Part shown: positions 17,999-25,086 of the stretch, one piece after another
How the letters are laid out: each line of letters begins with the position of its first letter
Position numbering within the stretch: position 1 is the first letter of the stretch
NCBI GenBank assembly: GCA_036268075.1
Contig: DATAUV010000132.1
Coordinates: forward strand, 1 to 64,000
Reading direction: 5' to 3'
From: DATARH01 sp036268075
GTDB lineage: Bacteria > Pseudomonadota > Alphaproteobacteria > ATCC43930 > CGMCC-115725
Length of the DNA stretch: 64,000 nt
Notes under the pieces: generated by a model
Database searches by the model: none
What the model saw: only the letters and a program-made list of their open reading frames with translations
What the model was told of the DNA's origin: nothing
Position numbers and translations under genes: made by a program

Positions 17999-18232
17999 TC
18001 AGCTATGTGCCTCGATGAAGCTCACCGCGTCCTTGACCGTGATGATCTTTTCGGCCGCGTCATCGGGGATCTCGCACCCGAATTCTTCCTCGAACGCCAT
18101 CACCAGCTCGACCGTATCGAGGCTGTCGGCGCCCAGATCATCGATAAAGCTGGCATTTTCAGTGACCTTGGAGTCGTCGACGCCAAGGTGCTCTACGACG
18201 ATCTTCTTGACCCGATCGGAGACGTCGCTCAT
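17999..18232 (-). CDS. acpP: Acyl carrier protein
   Basis: A 77-residue acidic carrier protein with the phosphopantetheine attachment serine S37 in GADSLDTVEL. It holds growing acyl chains for the Fab enzymes. The length and the helix pattern (FIDDLGADSLD, EEEFGCEIPDD) are normal. The ATG is at 18232. It normally follows fabG directly, but here a gene and about 1.3 kb lie between them, so it probably has its own promoter in the gap 18233-18526. Confidence 0.97.
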   Translation of the reverse strand: MSDVSDRVKKIVVEHLGVDDSKVTENASFIDDLGADSLDTVELVMAFEEEFGCEIPDDAAEKIITVKDAVSFIEAHS

Positions 18233-18456
18233 CCGTTATGTCCTCGACTTCGTGGCAAATCAACTCGCCTCAATGCAGCCCCGGCGCCCCAAAGCGGGCG
18301 GTTCCCCAGCGTCTGGCCACAACGGGCGCACAGCGGGCGACGCCCCACATAACACGATTCAATGGACTGGGGAAGTTGGGGTGATGAGGGGGATTTTTCC
18401 AACTTAGGTAGCGAACTCGGGTTCCCCCAAACCTGACGATCGTCTGCGCCAGGGGC

Positions 18457-18481
18457 GATGCCGGGATTGCTCCCCGGCATC
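18457..18481 (-). terminator. Hairpin downstream of the unknown gene inserted in the fab cluster
   Basis: A 9-bp stem (GATGCCGGG at 18457-18465 pairing with 18473-18481) with a 7-base loop lies 46 bp past the stop at 18527. There is no U-run after it, so a classical Rho-independent terminator is not certain. The rest of the 294-bp gap 18233-18526 shows nothing but the likely acpP promoter region. Confidence 0.4.
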
Positions 18482-18526
18482 GCGGGAGGCTAGTTCCCAG
18501 TGGTTCCCGCGGCAGCCTCTAGATGA

Positions 18527-19309
18527 TCAGTGGCGTGCCGGTTCAGGCTCGGAGGAAAACTGTTCCATGAAAATATCCGGATCGCCAAGCGCCTCGGGAT
18601 GCTTGCCCAGTTTGCCAAATACCGTCTTGAAGCGCTCCTGGCCTAACGCCGTTCGGCACTGAGCCATAGCCTCTCGTAGGGCACGGTTGAGCAGTTCCGG
18701 ATACTGTTCTGGCCGGATTTCGCCTGTGTCGAGCCAGCGAATCAACTGAGCCTGGTTTCGGCGTAACTCACCCTGGATCACAAGCAAACGTTCAAGGACG
18801 GATTGCTCGACGGGATGACCGAGCTTCGTCGCTATCAGGGCTGCAAATTCAGCCACGTTGGAACCCTCCTTCGCAGCAACAGTGGTCGCTGCCACTGTCG
18901 AATGGTAGACGCCGATCCTTACTGAGAGGTTCCTGTCCTCGGACTTTGGCGGCACTAGGGCCGACCCAGCAAAGACCGTACCAGGGGGGTAACAGGTTGA
19001 TAATTCGGGCCACTGACCCAGCCCGTAAGTTCCATATGCAAAGTGGGAGAAAAAATATCCCTTGGTGGCGGAGACGGTAACTCCGGCGGGATGGAGGATT
19101 CGGTTGGCGGTCTGGTGGCAGACTCCGGTGATGAGGTATCGAAGCCCAGCGCGGGAGTTGGGCTGGGAGAGGCAGTCCGCGACAGTCGAGCTTCCGACCC
19201 CTGCGCACACGCCGCTCCCGCCAAGATCCCTGCCCCAGCATCCCCATTTCAACCCGCAGGAACTCGTAACGTACGTATGTTCCCCATACGGCACTCCTTG
19301 CAGGGGCAT
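18527..19309 (-). CDS. Uncharacterised protein inserted between fabG and acpP
   Basis: I do not recognise this gene. From the ATG at 19309 it encodes 260 residues; GCAAGGG sits about 7 bases before this ATG. In-frame starts at 19348 (ATG) and 19405 (TTG) would lengthen it. The N-terminal half is rich in Gly, Cys and aromatic residues, with KWGCWGRDLGG and a striking GVCHQTANRILHPAG followed by GYFFSHFAYGTYG. The C-terminal half (from about 145) is helical and charged. The Cys-His block looks like a conserved catalytic or binding site. Composition is less GC-rich than the flanking fab genes, suggesting insertion. Confidence 0.6.
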   Translation of the reverse strand: MPLQGVPYGEHTYVTSSCGLKWGCWGRDLGGSGVCAGVGSSTVADCLSQPNSRAGLRYLITGVCHQTANRILHPAGVTVSATKGYFFSHFAYGTYGLGQWPELSTCYPPGTVFAGSALVPPKSEDRNLSVRIGVYHSTVAATTVAAKEGSNVAEFAALIATKLGHPVEQSVLERLLVIQGELRRNQAQLIRWLDTGEIRPEQYPELLNRALREAMAQCRTALGQERFKTVFGKLGKHPEALGDPDIFMEQFSSEPEPARH

Positions 19310-19574
19310 CACTAACCCTTGCAAAGTAGTCGCCGGTATGCCCGGCATGGCTCCCCCGCGTCCGCTTATTGGCCGGACAATTCCATGCTCGGCGTGGCTT
19401 TGCAACTATGCAGCGCAACTTTTGGTCGTTTGCCCGCTTAGACGGCGATTTCCCAGCAGTTGAACCGTCACCGACCTTCGTCATTTCCGGCAACCGCCCG
19501 AATCACTCCTCGCTCGCGCCACTGATTTTCCACCACGACCGAGGACGTTAGGTGGGCTAACCAGGCTTTTCGAA

Positions 19575-20324
19575 TCAAACCATCGCCATCCCGCCGTTGA
19601 CGTGGATCGTCTGGCCGGTGATGTAGGAGGCTTCGGGGCTGGCGAGGAAAAGGACGGCGGCGGCGATTTCATCCGGAGTGCCCATGCGGGCGGCGGGAAT
19701 CGCGGCGGTGATTTTGGCCTGTTGCTCAGGGCTGAGCTTTTCCGTCATGGCGGTCGCGATAAAGCCGGGGGCGACGCAGTTGACCGTGATGCCGCGGGTC
19801 GCGACCTCGGCCGCGACCGATTTCGACATCCCGATCATCGCCGCTTTCGACGCGGCGTAATTGGCCTGGCCGGGATTGCCGGTGACGCCGACGACCGACG
19901 TGATCGACACGATCCGTCCCTGCCGCCGCCGCACCATTCCGCGCAAGACCGCGCGGGTCAGGCGAAACGTCGCGCCCAGATTGACGTCGAGCACCGCCTG
20001 CCAATCTTCGTCGCGCAGGCGCAGGGTCAGGTTGTCGCGGGTGATGCCGGCGTTGTTGACGAGAATGTCGACCTGCCCCAGCGCCGCCTCGGCGTCCTTG
20101 ACCAAGCGATCCGGCGCGTCGGTATCAGCGAGGTCGGCAACGAGCACATGCGCCCGCTCGCCGAGCGCGCCGGCGAGCGCGTCGAGCGCCGCCCGCCGCG
20201 TACCGGCGAGACCGACCGTCGCCCCCGCCCGATGCAGCGCTCGCGCGATCGCCCCGCCGATCCCGCCCGAGGCGCCGGTCACCAGCGCCGATTGGCCCCT
20301 GAGATCGAACATCGGGTCGAACAT
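19575..20324 (-). CDS. fabG: 3-oxoacyl-ACP reductase
   Basis: FabG reduces 3-oxoacyl-ACP with NADPH in the fatty-acid elongation cycle. The 249-residue short-chain dehydrogenase shows the cofactor motif VTGASGGIGGA, NNAG, the active-site segment with Ser (SITSVVG), Tyr and Lys (YAASKAA), and the C-terminal YITGQTIHVNGGMAMV that is typical of FabG. The start is ATG at 20324 or 20312. It is separated from fabD by 4 bp, so the two are cotranscribed. Confidence 0.96.
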   Translation of the reverse strand: MFDPMFDLRGQSALVTGASGGIGGAIARALHRAGATVGLAGTRRAALDALAGALGERAHVLVADLADTDAPDRLVKDAEAALGQVDILVNNAGITRDNLTLRLRDEDWQAVLDVNLGATFRLTRAVLRGMVRRRQGRIVSITSVVGVTGNPGQANYAASKAAMIGMSKSVAAEVATRGITVNCVAPGFIATAMTEKLSPEQQAKITAAIPAARMGTPDEIAAAVLFLASPEASYITGQTIHVNGGMAMV

Positions 20325-20328
20325 CGGT

Positions 20329-21267
20329 TCAGAGCCGCTTCATCAGTTCTTCGGTCTCGGCCGCATTGCCGACCGACAGGGTCGTCAGCTCGCGGTTGAT
20401 TCGCTTGCTGAGCCCGGCGAGCACCTTGCCCGCGCCGATCTCGACGATCTCCTCGACCTCGTTGAGCTTGAACAACAGGACGGTCTCGCGCCAGCGCACC
20501 ATCCGCGTCACCTGCTCGACCAGCAACTCGCGAATCTCGTCGACATCGCCCGTGGCCTCCGCGGTCACGTTCGGCACCACCGGCACCAGCGGCGAGATCA
20601 GCCGCGCTTCGGCCAGCGCCTCGGCCATCACCTCGGCCGCCGGCGACATCAGCTTGCAATGAAACGGGGCGCTCACCGGCAGCATCCGGGGCCGCGACCC
20701 GCGCGCTGCGGCCAACACCACCGCGCGCTCGACCGCGCCGAAGCTGCCGCTGACCACGATCTGCCCCGGGCAATTGTCGTTGGCGACATCGCAGACACCG
20801 TCCTCGGCAGCCTCGGACGCCACCTCGCGCGCCGCCGCGATGTCGAGGCCCAGCAACGCCGCCATCGCCCCCTCGCCCACCGGCACCGCCTTTTGCATCG
20901 CCTGGCCGCGCCGCTTGACGAGCCGCACCGCGTCGGCGACCGACAGGGTCCGCGCGGCTGCCAGCGCCGAATACTCGCCCAGCGAGTGTCCGGCGACATA
21001 GGCGATGTGTTTCTCGGCGTCGAACCCGGCATCGGCCTCGAGCACGCGCACGACCGCGAGGCTCGCCGCCAGCAGCGCCGGCTGGGCGTTCTCGGTCAGC
21101 ATCAGATCGCTTTCGGGTCCCTCGAACATCAGCCGCGACAGGTGCTGCGACAGCGCGTCGTCGACCTCTTCGAACAACAGCCGCGCGGCGCTGAACGCCT
21201 CGGCGAGCTCCTTGCCCATCCCCGGCGCTTGCGACCCCTGACCCGGAAAAACAAACGCGCGTTTCAT
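20329..21267 (-). CDS. fabD: Malonyl-CoA:ACP transacylase
   Basis: FabD loads malonyl groups onto ACP. The 312-residue protein has the N-terminal FVFPGQGSQ motif, the nucleophile S95 in GHSLGE, and the expected His in the region SAPFHCKLM. The length is normal. It is the first gene of the minus-strand fabD-fabG segment. A promoter should lie upstream in the 493-bp gap to the Abi-family gene. Confidence 0.97.
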   Translation of the reverse strand: MKRAFVFPGQGSQAPGMGKELAEAFSAARLLFEEVDDALSQHLSRLMFEGPESDLMLTENAQPALLAASLAVVRVLEADAGFDAEKHIAYVAGHSLGEYSALAAARTLSVADAVRLVKRRGQAMQKAVPVGEGAMAALLGLDIAAAREVASEAAEDGVCDVANDNCPGQIVVSGSFGAVERAVVLAAARGSRPRMLPVSAPFHCKLMSPAAEVMAEALAEARLISPLVPVVPNVTAEATGDVDEIRELLVEQVTRMVRWRETVLLFKLNEVEEIVEIGAGKVLAGLSKRINRELTTLSVGNAAETEELMKRL

Positions 21268-21760
21268 CCCCGGCGTACCCCCTGCCTCGCGATTGCCTTG
21301 GTCATAGACGCACCGGCGGCGCTGTCAAGGCGCAGTAAGGCGAAGCAAACGAGGGATCGGGATCAGTCTCGTTTGAACAGGCTCCGAGCGGATTGACCGC
21401 CGCTTCGTGTCCAGCCTCAACATGGCATGCCATGTTTGCGATTCACGCACATCGAGCCACGATGCCTCATGTGCTGCAAATTTGGCCGCATTTCAAGGCT
21501 TACAGGTCACTCCTGGCAACGGCTGCCGATGTCATCGGAAAGTTGCCGCCGTTGACCGACGCAGTACTAGTGATTGAAGATTGGAGGGTACCCAATTCAA
21601 GAAGATTACGAGGAATAAGTTGGTCAGATGATGGGGCAGAAACGACAGAGGCCGGCGCCCGTAGGCCCGGCCTCCCTCTCGTCCACGGGCGATATGACTG
21701 ACGTCAGTGATCGCCCCCGTGGCTCAAAACCGCCGCGATCGTACGAATCCCGTCATTAAC
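21268..21760. other. 493-bp gap between fabD and the Abi-family gene
   Basis: No convincing gene. It should hold the fabD promoter (minus strand). Two hairpins occur close together near the right end and are listed separately. A 102-codon plus-strand frame (21393-21701) has no family resemblance and no Shine-Dalgarno. Confidence 0.6.
21649..21722. repeat. Tandem pair of hairpins upstream of the Abi-family gene
   Basis: First hairpin: GAGGCCGG (21649-21656) pairs exactly with 21667-21674. Second: an exact 12-bp palindrome ACTGACGTCAGT (21697-21708) sits inside imperfect outer arms CCACGGGCGAT / ATCGCCCCCGTGG (21683-21722). Together they could be a structured leader, an operator or a mobile-element end. 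Confidence 0.6.
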
Positions 21761-22432
21761 ATGCAATACCCATTCTCTCTGACCCTACCGGCGATGGCTT
21801 CAATCGAAGCCACCCTATCATCCGCCCGTCTGGCACGTTTTCTACCAGAGGCCAAGGGCAATAGGCAGTTGGCGATCCGTCTCCATGTCTGGAACGCTCG
21901 CCTTTGTGAATCGTTCTATCTGCCCGCCCAGTTTGCCGAAGTTGCCGCTAGAAATGCGATCCAAAAGCCAGTCGTGCGCCGATTCTCCAGTCAGTGGTAC
22001 GAGAATCGCGCGTTTCAGAACATCTTACCGCCAAGGCTTGAAGAAGAGCTTATTCGTGTCGTGTCGGAGGAACAGCGTGCCCGAGGAATGAGCTTCACCG
22101 TTGATCATGTAGTGGCAGCACTCTCCTTTGGATTCTGGCTCAACCTGCTCACCTCGTCCTACGAGAAACATCTCTGGGCAATCGGGTTGCGGGGATCGTT
22201 TCCCCATCTGCCCGGCACATTGAAGCGCGAAGATGTATACAAGGCGTTGGACCAGCTACGTCGCTTCCGCAACAAGATCGCGCACCATTCGGCGATTTTT
22301 GACAAACGTCCGCGCGCTGAGCACGCCAATGTTCTTGAGGTGATCGGCTGGATCTGCTCCGATACCCGCTGGCTTGTTAGCGAGCTAACCTATTTTGAGC
22401 GCGTCCTGGGTCGGAAGCCACGTTCCGTCTAA
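21761..22432 (+). CDS. Abi family protein with HEPN RNase motif
   Basis: A 223-residue protein (from the ATG at 21761) that matches the Abi-like (AbiD/AbiF, PF07751) pattern: N-terminal RLARFLPEAKGNRQLAI and ending LDQLRRFRNKIAHHSAIFD. The RNKIAHH segment gives the R-x4-H motif of HEPN ribonucleases, around residue 170. Such proteins stop phage growth by cleaving host or phage RNA. It stands alone and has lower GC than its neighbours. An in-frame start at 21707 would add 18 residues inside the upstream hairpin, which I think unlikely. Confidence 0.75.
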   Translation: MQYPFSLTLPAMASIEATLSSARLARFLPEAKGNRQLAIRLHVWNARLCESFYLPAQFAEVAARNAIQKPVVRRFSSQWYENRAFQNILPPRLEEELIRVVSEEQRARGMSFTVDHVVAALSFGFWLNLLTSSYEKHLWAIGLRGSFPHLPGTLKREDVYKALDQLRRFRNKIAHHSAIFDKRPRAEHANVLEVIGWICSDTRWLVSELTYFERVLGRKPRSV

Positions 22433-22439
22433 GGCGCTG

Positions 22440-22667
22440 TCACTTGCAGAAGCGAAGGTCGTCGCGCTCCTGCTCGTAATCGGTCATCACCTGGCGGATC
22501 ACGCTGTCGGGCGGCAGCTTGTCGAGCGCGGCCTGGACCTTGTCGAGCGTCGCCTTGTCGTAATGGACCGGGATCGGACAGCCGGTATGTCCGGTATCCT
22601 GCTCCTTATCGCCGCAACCCGCCATCAGCAGCGAGGCGGCCAGCGCCAATGCCCCCGCGATCCGCAT
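22440..22667 (-). CDS. Small lipoprotein at the end of the lysis module (possible o-spanin)
   Basis: A 75-residue protein with a lipoprotein signal peptide (MRIAGALALAASLLMAGC, lipobox LMAGC, Cys at 18). The mature part is short, with three further cysteines and the helical segment YDKATLDKVQAALDKLP. It follows the holin-like and lysozyme genes of the phage block, where outer-membrane spanin lipoproteins commonly lie; that role is inferred from position. The start is chosen at the signal peptide; the frame extends upstream to 22727 without support. Confidence 0.65.
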   Translation of the reverse strand: MRIAGALALAASLLMAGCGDKEQDTGHTGCPIPVHYDKATLDKVQAALDKLPPDSVIRQVMTDYEQERDDLRFCK

Positions 22668-22740
22668 CGTATCCCCCGCCCCGGTCGCCGCACGATGACC
22701 GGGGGCCGCGGCCGGATCAAGAGACACGGCGCCGCGCCCG

Positions 22741-23295
22741 TCAGTTCGCTGCGCTCGCGGTCAGGTCGCTCGTCAGCGTGGTGATCTGCCCGACGAGCTT
22801 GCCCAGCCAGACGGCGGTCGACAGCGGATCGCCCGACGGCGGGTTGGCGCAGGCGGCGTCGCCAAAGCTTTCGATCGCGTTGATCTTGGCGACGATCTTG
22901 GCCGGCACCAGCCCGATCGCGACGACGGCGTTCGCCGCCGCCCGGCCGGTCTCGTAATCCGCGCAGGCGGTCTGGACTGTCGTGTCGACCGTGTTGGCGA
23001 CCTCGTTGACGACGGCGAGGATCCCGCTCGCCGCGCCGGCCGCCGACCCCGCCGCGATCAGCCCGCCGCATCCGGTCAGGAGCGGCGCCGTGACGATCGC
23101 GAGCACGACCATTTTGGCGAGCCCGCGATCCTTGAGGAACAGCGCGAGCAGCCCGCACAGCGCGGCCGAAAACTGGATGATCTGGCTGAGCGTCGGGTCG
23201 GACACGTTCCAGCCCAACAAGGCCAGTACCGCACCGAGCCCGGCATAGCTGGAGGGCTCGCTGAAACGCGCCGCGAGATAGGCGATGACCTGCAT
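22741..23295 (-). CDS. Holin-like membrane protein with embedded lipobox
   Basis: A 184-residue protein. Residues 15-31 and 37-55 form two hydrophobic helices separated by a short turn, as in small phage holins. A third hydrophobic stretch (62-75) ends in a canonical lipobox, LTGC at 73-76, and begins with a methionine, so an internal start at M62 (23112) would make a free lipoprotein. The remainder (77-184) is an Ala/Val-rich helical region with two cysteines. It lies between the endolysin and the small lipoprotein. Function is inferred from position. Confidence 0.6.
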   Translation of the reverse strand: MQVIAYLAARFSEPSSYAGLGAVLALLGWNVSDPTLSQIIQFSAALCGLLALFLKDRGLAKMVVLAIVTAPLLTGCGGLIAAGSAAGAASGILAVVNEVANTVDTTVQTACADYETGRAAANAVVAIGLVPAKIVAKINAIESFGDAACANPPSGDPLSTAVWLGKLVGQITTLTSDLTASAAN

Positions 23296-23366
23296 GGGGT
23301 ATCCTTTCAGGCACGAAAAAGGCCGCTCGCGGCGGCCGGGATTGGGAATGGCGGGACCCCGTCGGG

Positions 23367-24026
23367 TCAGCCGGGCGAGGTCTGTCCGCGCGCGTGCCAC
23401 CGGCGCAGCTCGTCGCGGGTCCCGACCCAGATCGAGCGATCGACCGGCCCCGAGATGCCCGGCACCTGCCCGGCGGGCGTGTATTGATGGAAATCGTAGG
23501 GCCGCGACCCCGGGCGACCTGGCGGCAATCGCGGCGGCGCGGCAACGAGCGTCGCATACCGCCCCGGCGTATTGCCTCGGGGATATTCCGGCAGCATCAA
23601 CGGCCAGCGCGACAGCGTCGGTTCAGCCTGCGGGAGCCGCGCCCGGCCGTAATACCCGACCGGCTCGCGCCCCGTGGCCGCGGCCACGGCCTCGCCGATC
23701 GTGACCAGGCTTGCCGCGCCGCAGGCGGTTTCCCAATCGAGCATCGCCGGCGCGCCGCGACCGAGCCCGGCAGCGGCAATAAAATGCCGCGCCTGCGCGA
23801 ACGGATCGCCGAGATCGATGAAATGATACGGAGTGACGAGGATCCCGGCCGCGGCCGCCCCCGCGCTGTTGGCGGCGAACCGGCGATCGACCAGGCTCGC
23901 GCCCTCGCTCGCCTTGACGAAGGTGAGCGCGATCCCCGCGGCGGCGACCGCGGGCCAATCGATCGCGCCGTTATGATGCGACACATCGATCACCCCGTCG
24001 AACACCGGGGCGGGCAGCGCGGTCAC
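23367..24026 (-). CDS. Phage endolysin, glycoside hydrolase family 25 lysozyme
   Basis: A 219-residue muramidase that cuts the glycan of peptidoglycan to release phage. GH25 features are the N-terminal FDGVIDVSHHNGAIDW with the first catalytic Asp, TFVKASEG, and the acidic pair in AMLDWETAC. The C-terminus (DFHQYTPAGQVPGISG, then VDRSIW) matches the family's last barrel strand. It starts with GTG at 24026, overlapping the upstream stop as GTGA. There is no signal peptide, so release to the wall would need a holin. Confidence 0.88.
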   Translation of the reverse strand: MTALPAPVFDGVIDVSHHNGAIDWPAVAAAGIALTFVKASEGASLVDRRFAANSAGAAAAGILVTPYHFIDLGDPFAQARHFIAAAGLGRGAPAMLDWETACGAASLVTIGEAVAAATGREPVGYYGRARLPQAEPTLSRWPLMLPEYPRGNTPGRYATLVAAPPRLPPGRPGSRPYDFHQYTPAGQVPGISGPVDRSIWVGTRDELRRWHARGQTSPG

Positions 24027-24319
24027 GGGTGACCGTCGAGCCAGCGCGCGGTCACGGCGCCGAGCACGCCCGACGCGCCGCTGAGCACGGCGGTGACCGC
24101 CATCCGCCAGCGGTGATGGGCGTGGTCCGCCGAAGAGCGTGCCGCATTGTCGCTTGCCAGGCGCAGTTCCACGGCTCGCAACCGGCGGTCGAGCTCGGCC
24201 ATCTCGCCCGAGCGCGAGCGCAGGTCGCCGCGCAACTCGTCGATCCGCTGGCCGAGCGCGCGGACCTCGGCGCACAAGACGCCGAGCGCGCGGTCGACAT
24301 TGTCGCCGTCGAGTGTCAT
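24023..24319 (-). CDS. Coiled-coil membrane protein of the lysis module
   Basis: A 98-residue protein. Residues 10-60 form a probable coiled coil with heptad-like Leu/Ala spacing (ALGVLCAEVRALGQRIDELRG). A single hydrophobic helix (about 72-92) is followed by a short tail. It overlaps the endolysin start. Size and layout suggest a small holin or inner-membrane spanin, but no family motif decides this. I chose the ATG at 24319; the frame extends to 24448 without support. Confidence 0.6.
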   Translation of the reverse strand: MTLDGDNVDRALGVLCAEVRALGQRIDELRGDLRSRSGEMAELDRRLRAVELRLASDNAARSSADHAHHRWRMAVTAVLSGASGVLGAVTARWLDGHP

Positions 24320-24511
24320 TTTCCATCCAATCGAGCCGCGAACGACATGGCGTCGAGGCTTGCCGCGTTCACAGGGTGTATCCGCATGCTGATGCGGTGC
24401 AATTCCACACGCCGCAAGGAGCGGCCCGCGAGCAAAAGGCGTGTTCACAAAAGACGAACAAGGAGTTAATCAATTGGCGTAGGAATCGGAAGGCCGTTGG
24501 GGGGCGAACCT

Positions 24512-25072
24512 ATGACGAGCGGAGCACCGCGCTTTAAGTGCTGGGGGATTGGTCTTGGACGAACAGGCACAACGACCCTGTGCGAGGCATTTCGGACACT
24601 GGGGTATCGGAACGTCATGCACAATCCGGTGTTCGAAGCGCTTGCGAACGCCGATGCTGGCGCCGACAACGGCGTTCTGATCTTTTATAAGTACCTCGAC
24701 TATAAGTTTGCAGGATCGCGGTTCATTCTTACGCATCGCGATATCGATAGCTGGCTCGAGTCCACAGAATTCATCAATGAACAACATCCAGTCAACTCCC
24801 TGGCTGACGACATCCCAATAATGCGACGGATGCTCGTCTACGAAACGGTCCCATTTGAGCGGGAGAAATATCGCGCAGCGTATGAACGCCACTATGCCGA
24901 TGTTCGCCGGTACTTTCGAGATCGTCCACACGATCTGCTCGACATGAATATTTTGGCGGGAGAAGGATGGGAGAAGCTCTGTCCATTTCTAGAGGTTCCC
25001 ACCCCAGACGTAGCGTTTCCGCACCTGCATCGACGTGCGCCCACCTTGGCGGCCGCGACGATCTCGGCTTGA
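24512..25072 (+). CDS. Sulfotransferase family protein (cargo gene)
   Basis: A 186-residue protein with the PAPS-binding P-loop typical of sulfotransferases (GIGLGRTGTTTLCEAF) at residues 12-27, and a second phosphate-binding segment RFILTHRDIDSWL around 70. The C-terminal part LLDMNILAGEGWEKLCPFLEVP is also characteristic. It would move sulfate to a sugar or other acceptor. It is encoded opposite to the phage genes, 14 bp before a glycosyltransferase-methyltransferase gene, so the pair is an independent cargo operon. Composition is clearly less GC-rich than the flanking genes. Confidence 0.82.
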   Translation: MTSGAPRFKCWGIGLGRTGTTTLCEAFRTLGYRNVMHNPVFEALANADAGADNGVLIFYKYLDYKFAGSRFILTHRDIDSWLESTEFINEQHPVNSLADDIPIMRRMLVYETVPFEREKYRAAYERHYADVRRYFRDRPHDLLDMNILAGEGWEKLCPFLEVPTPDVAFPHLHRRAPTLAAATISA

Positions 25073-25086
25073 ACTTCTCACCCGCC

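Noticed and set aside
21393..21701. 102-codon plus-strand frame upstream of the Abi gene
   Set aside because: No family, no ribosome site, ends in the hairpin pair.
21720..21760. tRNA-like GTACGAATCCC segment
   Set aside because: No cloverleaf can be drawn around it; the acceptor and anticodon arms are missing.
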